Assembly (NCBI GenBank): GCA_045629725.1 | Contig: JAZQRT010000136.1 | Coordinates: forward strand, 1-12,367 | DNA: 12,367 nucleotides | Reading direction: 5' to 3' | From: SIG714 sp045629725 | GTDB lineage: Bacteria; Bacillota; Clostridia; Oscillospirales; CAG-272 | Part shown: positions 6,630-12,365 of the stretch, in pieces | Layout of the letters: every line of letters starts with the position of its first letter | Numbering within the stretch: position 1 is the first letter of the stretch | Notes under the pieces: generated by a model | The model's database searches: none | The model's input: the letters and a program-made list of their open reading frames with translations, nothing else | Told to the model about the DNA's origin: nothing | Program-made: the position numbers and the translations under genes

Positions 6630-6651
6630 TGACAAAACCCCGTGTTTTTAA
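6611..6651 (-). terminator. Terminator-like hairpin overlapping the capsid promoter
   Basis: AAAAACACGG (6613-6622) pairs with CCGTGTTTTT (6640-6649), a 10-bp stem around a 17-nt loop. On the minus strand it ends in seven T, so it can stop transcripts arriving from the repeat island. On the plus strand it is followed by AAAATTTTTATTTTTG and may also work there. The loop contains the -35 box of the capsid promoter, so insulation and initiation share the same bases. Confidence 0.6.
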
Positions 6652-6696
6652 AATTTTTATTTTTGTTTTTTCGTTTCAAGCACCGCGGTTTGCGAA

Positions 6697-7030
6697 ATCA
6701 ATGATCGCACCGTAGGCGATGGCTTGCCGGTGCCGAAAAGAAATGCGTATAAACGAGTCGACGGGGACGTCGACCTCTACGGTTATGGCGAAAACATCGC
6801 AAACATTCCTTACGATTTGCCGAATTTCCGTATATTAAAACGGACGAACGATGGTCGCCCCTACCGGCGTTGGGATTTATTTGGGCCGTGCCCGTACCAA
6901 TACGGTGGGAACATCGCAAAATTTCCCTGTGATTTACCGAATTAACATTTTTCCTTGTAGGGGCGACCATCGGTCGTCCGCAAACAAACACCGCGCACAA
7001 ATTCCCCCACGGTTCTCCGAATTTGCAATT
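6697..7030. repeat. Mosaic island of dispersed hairpin repeats
   Basis: About 330 bases hold no believable gene but many repeat modules. There are hairpin units with GCACCG/CGGTGC (6707-6733) and GTCGAC-GGGGAC-GTCGAC (6757-6774). Two GTAGGGG units lie on opposite strands, at 6841-6864 (minus) and 6956-6980 (plus), both with a GACCATCG core. Two copies of an AACATCGCAAA...CCGAATT module are at about 6793-6826 and 6910-6942. A CAAATTCCCCC...CCGAAT module is at 6996-7023. The last two kinds also occur at 1-75. The short open frames here are by-products of the repeats. Confidence 0.7.
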
Positions 7031-7045
7031 CAGGGACTTTTGTCA

Positions 7046-7074
7046 TTTACTCACGGTGGTTTTTTTGATATAAT
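7046..7074 (+). promoter_or_regulatory. Rightward promoter with extended -10
   Basis: TTTACT (7046-7051), a 17-nt spacer and a perfect TATAAT (7069-7074) preceded by TGA form a strong-looking promoter. It is preceded by the same TTTTGTCATTTACT block as the capsid promoter. No clear plus-strand gene follows: a 33-codon frame from 7104 lacks a well-placed ribosome binding site. The transcript would run antisense to the small hydrophobic ORFs at 7047-7470 and towards the 3' end of the CotH gene. Confidence 0.6.
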
Positions 7075-7265
7075 AATCTCGGGGAAGGTTCCTTTATCGA
7101 ACAATGTCCGAATCGGGAAATATCCTCGAAATTGCCCCTTTGAAATTCCATATAGACTGCCGTATACACGAACACCCCTTTCGCAAAATTGTTAAATGCA
7201 AATAACAAAATTGTCACACCTATACCAAATATAAACACAAATATAAACGCAAATATATATTCCAT
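7047..7265 (-). CDS. Doubtful small hydrophobic ORF, downstream copy
   Basis: This 72-residue frame begins MEYIFAFIFVFIFGIGV and has one strong membrane helix at about residues 3-25, then a polar tail. The helix is encoded by the GTGTTTATATTT-type repeat, so it may be an accident of the repeat. The nearest GGAG is about 17 nt from the ATG, too far for a good site, and the frame runs antisense through the promoter at 7046-7074. It shares its helix and upstream sequence with the frame at 7312-7470, as if duplicated. No family is recognised. Confidence 0.2.
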   Translation of the reverse strand: MEYIFAFIFVFIFGIGVTILLFAFNNFAKGVFVYTAVYMEFQRGNFEDISRFGHCSIKEPSPRLLYQKNHRE

Positions 7266-7284
7266 CGTTACAAACGAGGTATCT

Positions 7285-7390
7285 CCATTTTGCAAAAAAA
7301 CAGAAATGGATTTATGTTTTTTTGCAAAATGGATTTCTTGTACAGCAGAAATGGATTTCTGTTTTTTTGCAAAATGGATTTCTGCTACAG
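7285..7390. repeat. 45-nt tandem repeat with long inverted repeat
   Basis: Two 45-nt units lie head to tail (7301-7345 and 7346-7390), differing at three positions. Each begins CAGAAATGGATTT and contains GTTTTTTTGCAAAATGG. The inverse of that 17-mer stands at 7285-7301, so 7285-7332 can fold into a perfect 17-bp stem with a 14-nt loop. The second unit offers an alternative partner. Confidence 0.8.
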
Positions 7391-7470
7391 CGGAAACCTA
7401 TACCAAATATAAACACATATATAAACACATATATAAACACAAATATAAACACAAATAATATATCCCCCAT
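7312..7470 (-). CDS. Doubtful small hydrophobic ORF, upstream copy
   Basis: This 52-residue frame begins MGDILFVFIFVFIYVF and has a membrane helix of about 22 residues built from a VFIF/VFIY repeat, then a tail in which a segment ending NPFCKKT occurs twice. AAAAAGGAG lies directly before the ATG, closer than normal. It starts 13 nt after the T-run of the CotH terminator, so it would need read-through or an unseen promoter. Low-complexity DNA explains much of it. It is reported because of its similarity to the frame at 7047-7265 and the antisense promoter opposite. Confidence 0.2.
   Translation of the reverse strand: MGDILFVFIFVFIYVFIYVFIFGIGFRCSRNPFCKKTEIHFCCTRNPFCKKT
7405..7452. repeat. 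12-nt tandem repeat (AAATATAAACAC type)
   Basis: Four 12-nt units follow one another, reading AAATATAAACAC or ATATATAAACAC. Two more units lie at about 7226-7249 (AAATATAAACAC, AAATATAAACGC). Both sets are preceded by CCTATACC, so the whole segment appears to have been duplicated within 7215-7480. Confidence 0.8.
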
Positions 7471-7482
7471 CTCCTTTTTCGC

Positions 7483-7523
7483 AAAAAAAGGGGATGCAAA
7501 ACCCGAAACGAATTTTACATCCC
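7483..7523 (-). terminator. Rho-independent terminator of the CotH-domain gene
   Basis: On the minus strand GGGATG-T-AAAA pairs with TTTT-G-CATCCC (stem arms at about 7513-7523 and 7491-7501, one mismatch, 11-nt loop). It is followed by C and seven T. It begins 25 nt after the stop codon at 7549. Confidence 0.85.
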
Positions 7524-7548
7524 AAAGGATATTTAATAAATCAATAAA

Positions 7549-10500
7549 TTATAAATTGTCCTTCATCCAATCCCAACGAGCCTGCATCCAGATCACAAGG
7601 TAATCGATATGCTCTTGGTATGAATAAAGATCGCTGGAAACACTGCCCGAAACGTATGCGTGGTAATGGTTTCCGTAAATATTCCAGAAGGTGGCGTTTC
7701 TGTCACCTGCGATATAGAGCTCCTCGCCCTTTGCCTTAACGTCCTTTATAACCTTTGCAAAATCGTCGTCAAGGTCATTCATTCTTGCAAGGACCTCTTT
7801 TCTGAACCAATCGTGCTTCATAAGAGCCTTGAACCACTCGCATCTTGACGAGCCCTCGGAATGGAAGCCGCCGATGGAGGTGGCAGGACCGTAGGTTCCG
7901 TAACCGAAGTCGAAGTCCCAAGGCGCCGTGAAGTAAAGCTTACCGCCAACGTCCTTCTGAATGAAGAAGCTTGCGCATCCAACGTCAACGTCCTTTGAAA
8001 GCTCCTCAAGGATGAACATATCTATAAGCGAGGGAATGTCAACGTATTTGTCAATTTCCGCTCTGTTTCCGCTCATAAGCGCCTCGTGGCAAAGAACAAC
8101 GTAGTCCTCGATAGCCGAAGTTTCTTCCTCGCTGTTTACCTTGCTCTTGATAACGAACTCGATGGCGTTATCACTTGTATTCCAAGGTGCGCTGTAGCCG
8201 TCAACGTAGAAGTAATCAAGACCGAGCTGACCGCCGTCGCCGTTACCTCTGAAGTCAAGCTCAATGAGGAAGCCCTTGTCGGTGCCGTTTATATTATCCT
8301 CAACCTCAACTCTGTCATTTGCAACCTCAATAAGCTCAGTAACCATATACATTCCGCGGTACTGACCGTTGATGTACATATTCACCCATGCACATTCGGT
8401 AACGTAAGGAAGTGTATCCATGTAGGAGGCAAGCTGCCATGTTGCGAAGCAGCGAAGTCCCACTGCGTCAAACTTATTGGAATTGAGTACCCAGTCCTTG
8501 TTGCTGGAGCCCATTCCGAGGAGGGATGCCTTTTCGTCCAGCTTCAAGCGGTAGGAGTTCTTACTGTCATAGCTTGACTGAGAAGCGCCGCCGTTGAAGG
8601 AGGAGTTTCCGCGTCCTCTGATCTGCATCGTCACGGTATCAAGATTGTACGCCGCGTTCTTGCTTACGATCCTTACGGTACCCGTAACGTAGGTCTTGTT
8701 TGTAATGGGATTTCCCGTATCCGTGGTGATATACATATCGGATACAGCGTTTGATGCGCTTTCCTTTATAAAGATCGCCGTGTAGGTCTTGTTGCGCTTT
8801 ACCTTTTCCGCAGGGCGGACAGGCGTTGTCAAGCCGTCGCTCCACTGGAGGAATACGTAACCCTCAGCGGGGATGGCCTCAACGGAGGTGGTATATTCTC
8901 CGAAAGCAAGCTCCTGGGAAGCCGAGCCCTTAATGGTGCCGCCAACTCCGTCACGAACCTCAAAGGATACCGTAAACTTGAGATTTTCTTCTCCGGGAAC
9001 GGGAATTGCCTGATAATATTTATTATCTCCAAGGCTTTCGGAAACCTTTATGTAATTGTATTCTCCGTAGTAAAGAGCCTTTTTACCGTCGGAGGAAAGG
9101 ACCTCCATATAAACGTCATATTCTCTGCCTGCCTGAGGACAGAAGCCGCAGTCGATTCCCTCTCCCTGAAGGAAGGTGTCAAACCATTCTCCCTTTGACT
9201 GATAGATGGGGAGAATGATGGCAGGGTAAGTATAGAAGGGATCGCCGTTATAGTCCTTGATGGTGAATACAAGACGTGCAAGATATCCCGTTTCCTGCCC
9301 TGCGCTGATGCTGTCTGTAGCGGCTCTGAGGTTTTCTATGTTGGGAGAGAAAAGTATCTCACCCGTGGATTTTTCTCTGATGATGTTTCCGTAACCGGAG
9401 TTCTGAGAGGATATGGGCTGCATATTGGTGCGGTCGATACCGTCATTTTCCGTTCCGGATTTTCCGAGAGGATCTATAATGTCGATATTTGTCATGGGGT
9501 TGTCGCCAACCTTATATCCCTTTGTTCTGTCATGACGCTTCCAGAAGGTCTTATACATCAAATACTCATTGTAATAGTCCTGAGTCCAGTCCACCTTTAT
9601 GCTTGAATATCCAAGAACGGTGCTGCCCTTGATGTACTTTATAACGACCTCATAGCTCTTGCCGATCTGCCAATCGGCGAGCATATCTCCGCCGGAGGAT
9701 TCAACGAGCTGGAAGCGATAGATAGCGGCATCTCCCCAATTATAGAGAGTTTCCATGGGAACCGTATATCCGCCCTTGAAGCTTTCCTTGGAGCCTGCGC
9801 TTCTGTAATATACCTCAAACTTATATGCGTAATTCTTTGTTCCCACGCCCTCGGTAAGATCAAGCGCGGATTTTTCGATAACAACGCACATCTGGAAGAA
9901 TGCTCTTGCGTTCCAATCCTTGTTATCCTCGGTGGGCCATATCTCGAAATTCTTATTATATGCCTCGGCAGGTATCTTTTTGCTGCCGAACTGATCGTAC
10001 TCACTGATCTTTGTGAGCTTTACCTTAAGCTCAGCGGAGCCCCCAGAGAAGGTGTACTGCGCCGCGCCTTTGTAATCGGTCAAAGTTACCTTTACAGTAT
10101 AAGATGCCTTTTCAAGCTCAACGGTCACAACGCCCTTTGCATCGGTAGTTGCGGAGTGGACCTTCTTATTGCCGGAGTAAAACTCAACCGCCGCGCCCTT
10201 GAGAAGCGCGCCCTTATCGTCCGATACCGTTACCTTATAAGCAACCTTGGGATCCTCCGTAGGTGTAGGAGTAGGTGTGGGTGTGGGTGTGGGTGTAGGC
10301 GTGGGTGTAGGTGTGGGTGTGGGCGTAGGCGTAGGCGTGGGTGTGGGTGTAGGTGTAGGTGTGGGTGTAGGTGTAGGTGTAGGTGTGGGTGTAGGCGTGG
10401 GTGTGGGTGTAGGTGTAGGCGTGGGTGTAGGTGTAGGCGTAGGAGTCGGTGTAGGTGTTGCCGAAGGCGTTACCACAGGTGTAGGTGTGGGTGTTGCCGA

Positions 10501-10650
10501 AGGCGTTACCGTTCCGGGAACGTATGTTTCCGTAGGTAATACGTTGCCCTCCGTATCTGTAGGCGTGGGAGTTGTTACTGCTGTATCACAGGATGATAAT
10601 AAAATCAAAGTTGAAATGATCAACAACACGAGAATTGATAATTTTTTCAT
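7549..10650 (-). CDS. Surface lipoprotein with Thr-Pro spacer and CotH kinase domain
   Basis: This 1033-residue protein starts with a lipoprotein signal peptide with lipobox LSSC (cysteine 21), so it should be anchored outside the membrane. Next comes a Thr-Pro spacer with 33 uninterrupted TP pairs at 65-130. A small prealbumin-like beta domain follows (about 135-200), then a large unassigned beta-rich region (200-555), an InlB-type repeat ending GYVFLQWSDG...YTAIF (557-627), and a CotH domain (about 636-1033). CotH hallmarks are RGRGNSS (678-684), KNSYRLKL (697-704), YRGMYMVTE (764-772) and WDFDFGYG (911-918), whose aspartates probably bind metal-ATP. CotH proteins are secreted atypical protein kinases; in Bacillus CotH phosphorylates coat proteins. 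AAAGGAG precedes the ATG. The vegetative promoter and lipid anchor argue for a cell-surface role rather than a coat role. Substrate unknown. Confidence 0.85.
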   Translation of the reverse strand: MKKLSILVLLIISTLILLSSCDTAVTTPTPTDTEGNVLPTETYVPGTVTPSATPTPTPVVTPSATPTPTPTPTPTPTPTPTPTPTPTPTPTPTPTPTPTPTPTPTPTPTPTPTPTPTPTPTPTPTPTPTPTEDPKVAYKVTVSDDKGALLKGAAVEFYSGNKKVHSATTDAKGVVTVELEKASYTVKVTLTDYKGAAQYTFSGGSAELKVKLTKISEYDQFGSKKIPAEAYNKNFEIWPTEDNKDWNARAFFQMCVVIEKSALDLTEGVGTKNYAYKFEVYYRSAGSKESFKGGYTVPMETLYNWGDAAIYRFQLVESSGGDMLADWQIGKSYEVVIKYIKGSTVLGYSSIKVDWTQDYYNEYLMYKTFWKRHDRTKGYKVGDNPMTNIDIIDPLGKSGTENDGIDRTNMQPISSQNSGYGNIIREKSTGEILFSPNIENLRAATDSISAGQETGYLARLVFTIKDYNGDPFYTYPAIILPIYQSKGEWFDTFLQGEGIDCGFCPQAGREYDVYMEVLSSDGKKALYYGEYNYIKVSESLGDNKYYQAIPVPGEENLKFTVSFEVRDGVGGTIKGSASQELAFGEYTTSVEAIPAEGYVFLQWSDGLTTPVRPAEKVKRNKTYTAIFIKESASNAVSDMYITTDTGNPITNKTYVTGTVRIVSKNAAYNLDTVTMQIRGRGNSSFNGGASQSSYDSKNSYRLKLDEKASLLGMGSSNKDWVLNSNKFDAVGLRCFATWQLASYMDTLPYVTECAWVNMYINGQYRGMYMVTELIEVANDRVEVEDNINGTDKGFLIELDFRGNGDGGQLGLDYFYVDGYSAPWNTSDNAIEFVIKSKVNSEEETSAIEDYVVLCHEALMSGNRAEIDKYVDIPSLIDMFILEELSKDVDVGCASFFIQKDVGGKLYFTAPWDFDFGYGTYGPATSIGGFHSEGSSRCEWFKALMKHDWFRKEVLARMNDLDDDFAKVIKDVKAKGEELYIAGDRNATFWNIYGNHYHAYVSGSVSSDLYSYQEHIDYLVIWMQARWDWMKDNL
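10258..10513 (-). repeat. Thr-Pro coding hexanucleotide repeat
   Basis: This segment is a run of the hexamer ACNCCN (plus strand NGGNGT). It is uninterrupted for 33 units at 10261-10458 and continues with interruptions to about 10513, where SATPTP is encoded twice. Third codon positions vary among A, C, G and T, so the units are not identical. That suggests an old array kept for its protein sequence, although slippage remains possible. Confidence 0.9.
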
Positions 10651-10690
10651 AAATCGGCTCCTTTAACTTTTCTTAGTTTCCGCTTTTTAC

Positions 10691-10719
10691 ATTATACCAC
10701 AAATCCCCCGCTTTGTCAA
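10691..10719 (-). promoter_or_regulatory. Perfect-consensus SigA promoter of the CotH-domain gene
   Basis: On the minus strand TTGACA (10714-10719), a 17-nt spacer and TATAAT (10691-10696) match the SigA consensus fully. TGTGG lies before the -10 box, as in the rplS promoter. Transcription should start near 10684, with a leader of about 34 nt that carries AAAGGAG at 10658-10664. Confidence 0.92.
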
Positions 10720-10734
10720 GAAAAGTCTGATAAA

Positions 10735-10860
10735 CAATATATGCCTCGGCAACCCACGGGAAATGTTTGCGGTGCAAAGCCGAACTGCATAGCAGTGCCG
10801 AGCAAAGCGATGGCAGTATCTCGGGCAGACTACGCTCAGAATGACACGCGGAATAAGGCT
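10735..10860. repeat. Interspersed repeat related to the GTCATTCTGAGCG family
   Basis: Read on the minus strand the segment starts GTCATTCTGAGCGTAGTCTG and continues through short palindromes such as CTGCTATGCAG (10785-10795) to GTTGCCGAGGCATATATTG. One frame through it gives CHSERSLPEIL, close to the spurious CHSERSEE peptides that this dispersed repeat yields in many bacterial genomes. It lies between the divergent CotH and cotJ units and seems to be non-coding. The rest of the gap (10861-10999) shows no gene. Confidence 0.6.
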
Positions 10861-10999
10861 CGGTGTCAATTTTTAAATGTAACAAGGTACTACTGTGTAA
10901 TCGTTGATTCTGCGAGCAGTGGATAATTCCTGCACCCAACAAAAGCATTTCCCAAATCGCAACCCGTCAAGCGTCTTGATGTCACATTTCCGCAAGCTT

Positions 11000-11007
11000 C
11001 ATATACT
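11000..11007 (+). promoter_or_regulatory. Possible sporulation-type -10 element upstream of cotJA
   Basis: CATATACT matches the mother-cell SigE -10 pattern CATACAnT at all but one defined base. It lies about 49 nt before the cotJA start. No good SigE or SigK -35 is found at the proper distance; the best upstream match, TCACATT at 10982-10988, is a few bases too close. The expectation that cotJ is SigE-dependent comes from Bacillus. A small GC hairpin (AAAGCC/GGCTTT, 11014-11027) follows it. Confidence 0.3.
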
Positions 11008-11055
11008 GATATCAAAGCCTCGGCTTTTAATATATAAAACCAAGGAGAAACCATA

Positions 11056-11310
11056 TTGGAACACAGAAAATTCAACCGTCAGTGCGCCGTGCCCTACGGT
11101 ATGCAGACAAATACAAATCACAGAAACGATATCTGCGCTCTCCCAAAACAGTACCCCAGTCTTGCCATCGTGTATTCGCCCCATCAAAGCTTCGATGGAC
11201 TTTTTGAACCCCTCGAGGCACTTTGCAGAGGCACCCTTTTCTCAGCCCTTGACAAGCCCTTTTACGGTACCTGCGACGGAAATATGACAAAAGGAGGTAT
11301 ATGCCGATGA
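11056..11310 (+). CDS. cotJA: Spore coat-associated protein CotJA
   Basis: This 84-residue protein is a small coat-associated protein encoded with CotJC in sporeformers. It carries the conserved core SLAIVYSPHQ (35-44), LFEPLEALCRGTLFSALDKP (50-69) and FYG (70-72). The first 34 residues are poorly conserved and the end is short and cysteine-containing. The start is TTG at 11056, chosen because AAGGAG lies 8 nt before it and no in-frame ATG precedes the conserved core at a better place; a later ATG at 11101 lacks a ribosome site. Its TGA overlaps the cotJB ATG (ATGA). CotJA is required with CotJC for coat assembly of the complex in Bacillus; that role here is by homology. Confidence 0.88.
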   Translation: MEHRKFNRQCAVPYGMQTNTNHRNDICALPKQYPSLAIVYSPHQSFDGLFEPLEALCRGTLFSALDKPFYGTCDGNMTKGGICR

Positions 11311-11633
11311 ATAACACAAAAAATATGGATAATATGTGCTGTATGAATCATATACACGGGGCTCAAATGAATAACAACTGCCCCATGGACAGACACGCCC
11401 TTCTCAATACCCTCAGAGCAGAGGACTTTGTGGTATACGAGACGGCACTTTACCTCAACACCCACCCCTGCGACAAGGCAGCCCTTGAATATTATAAGGA
11501 GCACCTCGAATGTGCCACAAAGCTCCGTGCAGAATACGAATCCCAATACGGACCCCTCACCATGAATGCAGTGTGCGGGGATAGCTGGTCATGGATCGAC
11601 TGCCCGTGGCCTTGGGAAAAGGAGGCAAACTAA
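11307..11633 (+). CDS. cotJB: Spore coat protein CotJB
   Basis: This 108-residue protein has the CotJB domain at about residues 28-108: DRHALLNTLRAEDFVVYETA, LYLNTHPCDKAALEYYKEH, then YGPLT and the tryptophan-rich end SWSWIDCPWPWEKEAN. The first 28 residues are an extension rich in Met, Asn, Cys and His. The start at 11307 is preferred to the ATG at 11301 because AAGGAGG (11291-11297) is 9 nt before it but only 3 nt before 11301, and because it forms an ATGA overlap with cotJA. cotJC begins one base after its stop codon. It is thought to act with CotJA and CotJC in the coat; no enzymatic role is known to me. Confidence 0.92.
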   Translation: MNNTKNMDNMCCMNHIHGAQMNNNCPMDRHALLNTLRAEDFVVYETALYLNTHPCDKAALEYYKEHLECATKLRAEYESQYGPLTMNAVCGDSWSWIDCPWPWEKEAN

Positions 11634-11634
11634 T

Positions 11635-12246
11635 ATGTGGATGTACGATAAAAAATTACAGTTCCCCGTTAAAATAAAAAATCCCAACCCCGCATATGCC
11701 AAGATCATCATAAGTCAGCTGGGCGGACCTGACGGTGAGATCGGCGCGGCGATGAGATATCTCAATCAGCGATATACGGCAAAATACAACGAGATCATAG
11801 GTACACTTACGGACGTTGGCACCGAGGAGCTTGCCCACGTGGAAATGATAGGAGCGATACTTTATCAGCTTACAAAAAACATGACCTGCGAGCAGATCAA
11901 GGCATCCGGCTTTGATACCTATTTCGTGGACCATACGGCGGGCGTTTACCCCGTTGCCGCATCGGGCGTACCCTTTGATATGAAATATATAAGCTCCAAG
12001 GGCGACCTCCTTTGCGACCTCCACGAGGACCTTGCAGCAGAGCAAAAGGCGAGAGTGACCTATGACAACATTCTCCGTCTTGTTGACGATCCCGACGTTC
12101 GCGAGCCCATCAAATACCTCCGCGCCCGCGAGATCGTCCATTATCAGCGCTTCGGCGATGCCCTGCGTATTGCCGAGGATAATCTGAACTCCAAAAACTT
12201 CTACGCCTTCAATCCCGAGTTTGACAAGGGGTGCGGTTGTCATTAA
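11635..12246 (+). CDS. cotJC: CotJC, manganese-catalase-like spore coat protein
   Basis: This 203-residue ferritin-like four-helix protein belongs to the manganese catalase family. Family proteins dismute hydrogen peroxide at a dimanganese centre; CotJC is a coat component of spores. The putative ligands are in place: E35 in GPDGEIGAA, E65 and H68 in EELAHVEM, E131 or E136 in LHEDLAAEQKAR, and H169 in REIVHYQRF. The C-terminus ends in CGCH. The start at 11635 has AAAAGGAGG 9 nt before it, whereas the second ATG at 11641 is too far. It is the last gene of the cotJ operon, and repeats with a hairpin follow 14 nt after the stop. Whether the protein is an active catalase or mainly structural cannot be told from sequence. 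Confidence 0.94.
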   Translation: MWMYDKKLQFPVKIKNPNPAYAKIIISQLGGPDGEIGAAMRYLNQRYTAKYNEIIGTLTDVGTEELAHVEMIGAILYQLTKNMTCEQIKASGFDTYFVDHTAGVYPVAASGVPFDMKYISSKGDLLCDLHEDLAAEQKARVTYDNILRLVDDPDVREPIKYLRAREIVHYQRFGDALRIAEDNLNSKNFYAFNPEFDKGCGCH

Positions 12247-12260
12247 GCGGAACACAAAAA

Positions 12261-12365
12261 AAGAGCCCCAAGGCTCCTTCTCATAAGGATGTTGGATATT
12301 TCTTGTAGGGGCCGACGTCCTCGGCGACCCGTTAAAGAGCCCAAAGGCTCCTTCTCATAAGGATG
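12261..12365 (+). repeat. 31-nt direct repeats with a TGTAGGGG unit between
   Basis: Two 31-nt copies (12261-12291 and 12335-12365) differ at one base. Each carries GAGCC pairing with GGCTC, then CCTTCTCATAAGGATG, itself a CCTT/AAGG hairpin. Between them lies a TGTAGGGG unit (12304-12311) with GCCGA/TCGGC (12311-12325) and ACCCG. The first hairpin follows AACACAAAAAA and is followed by CTTCTC, so it may end the cotJ transcript, though its T-run is poor. The window stops here, so more copies may follow. Confidence 0.7.

Noticed and set aside
6620..7051. Insertion sequence bounded by the 14-nt inverted repeats
   Set aside because: No transposase frame lies between them and no target duplication was found. 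Both repeats read as promoters, so a mirrored promoter pair explains them better, although a small non-autonomous element is not excluded.
7104..7205. Plus-strand 33-codon frame starting MSESGNILEIAPLKF
   Set aside because: The only purine-rich stretch (near 7080-7087) is about 16 nt from the ATG, too far, and no family is recognised.
7189..7458. Plus-strand frame of 89 codons containing a tandem 15-residue repeat
   Set aside because: It has no ribosome binding site, is wholly made of tandem repeats, and shows no protein-like composition. The in-frame repeat follows from the 45-nt unit length.
10156..10666. Long plus-strand open frames of Val-Gly or Arg-Cys-Gly repeats
   Set aside because: They are the reverse strand of the Thr-Pro coding repeat in the CotH lipoprotein gene and have no ribosome site.
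10673..10948. Minus-strand frames giving CHSERS-like peptides
   Set aside because: They are translations of the GTCATTCTGAGCG-type repeat and run over the CotH promoter; no ribosome site.
11656..12255. Long minus-strand frame (199 codons) opposite cotJC
   Set aside because: It is an antisense shadow of cotJC, which has a clear family match, ligands and ribosome site.
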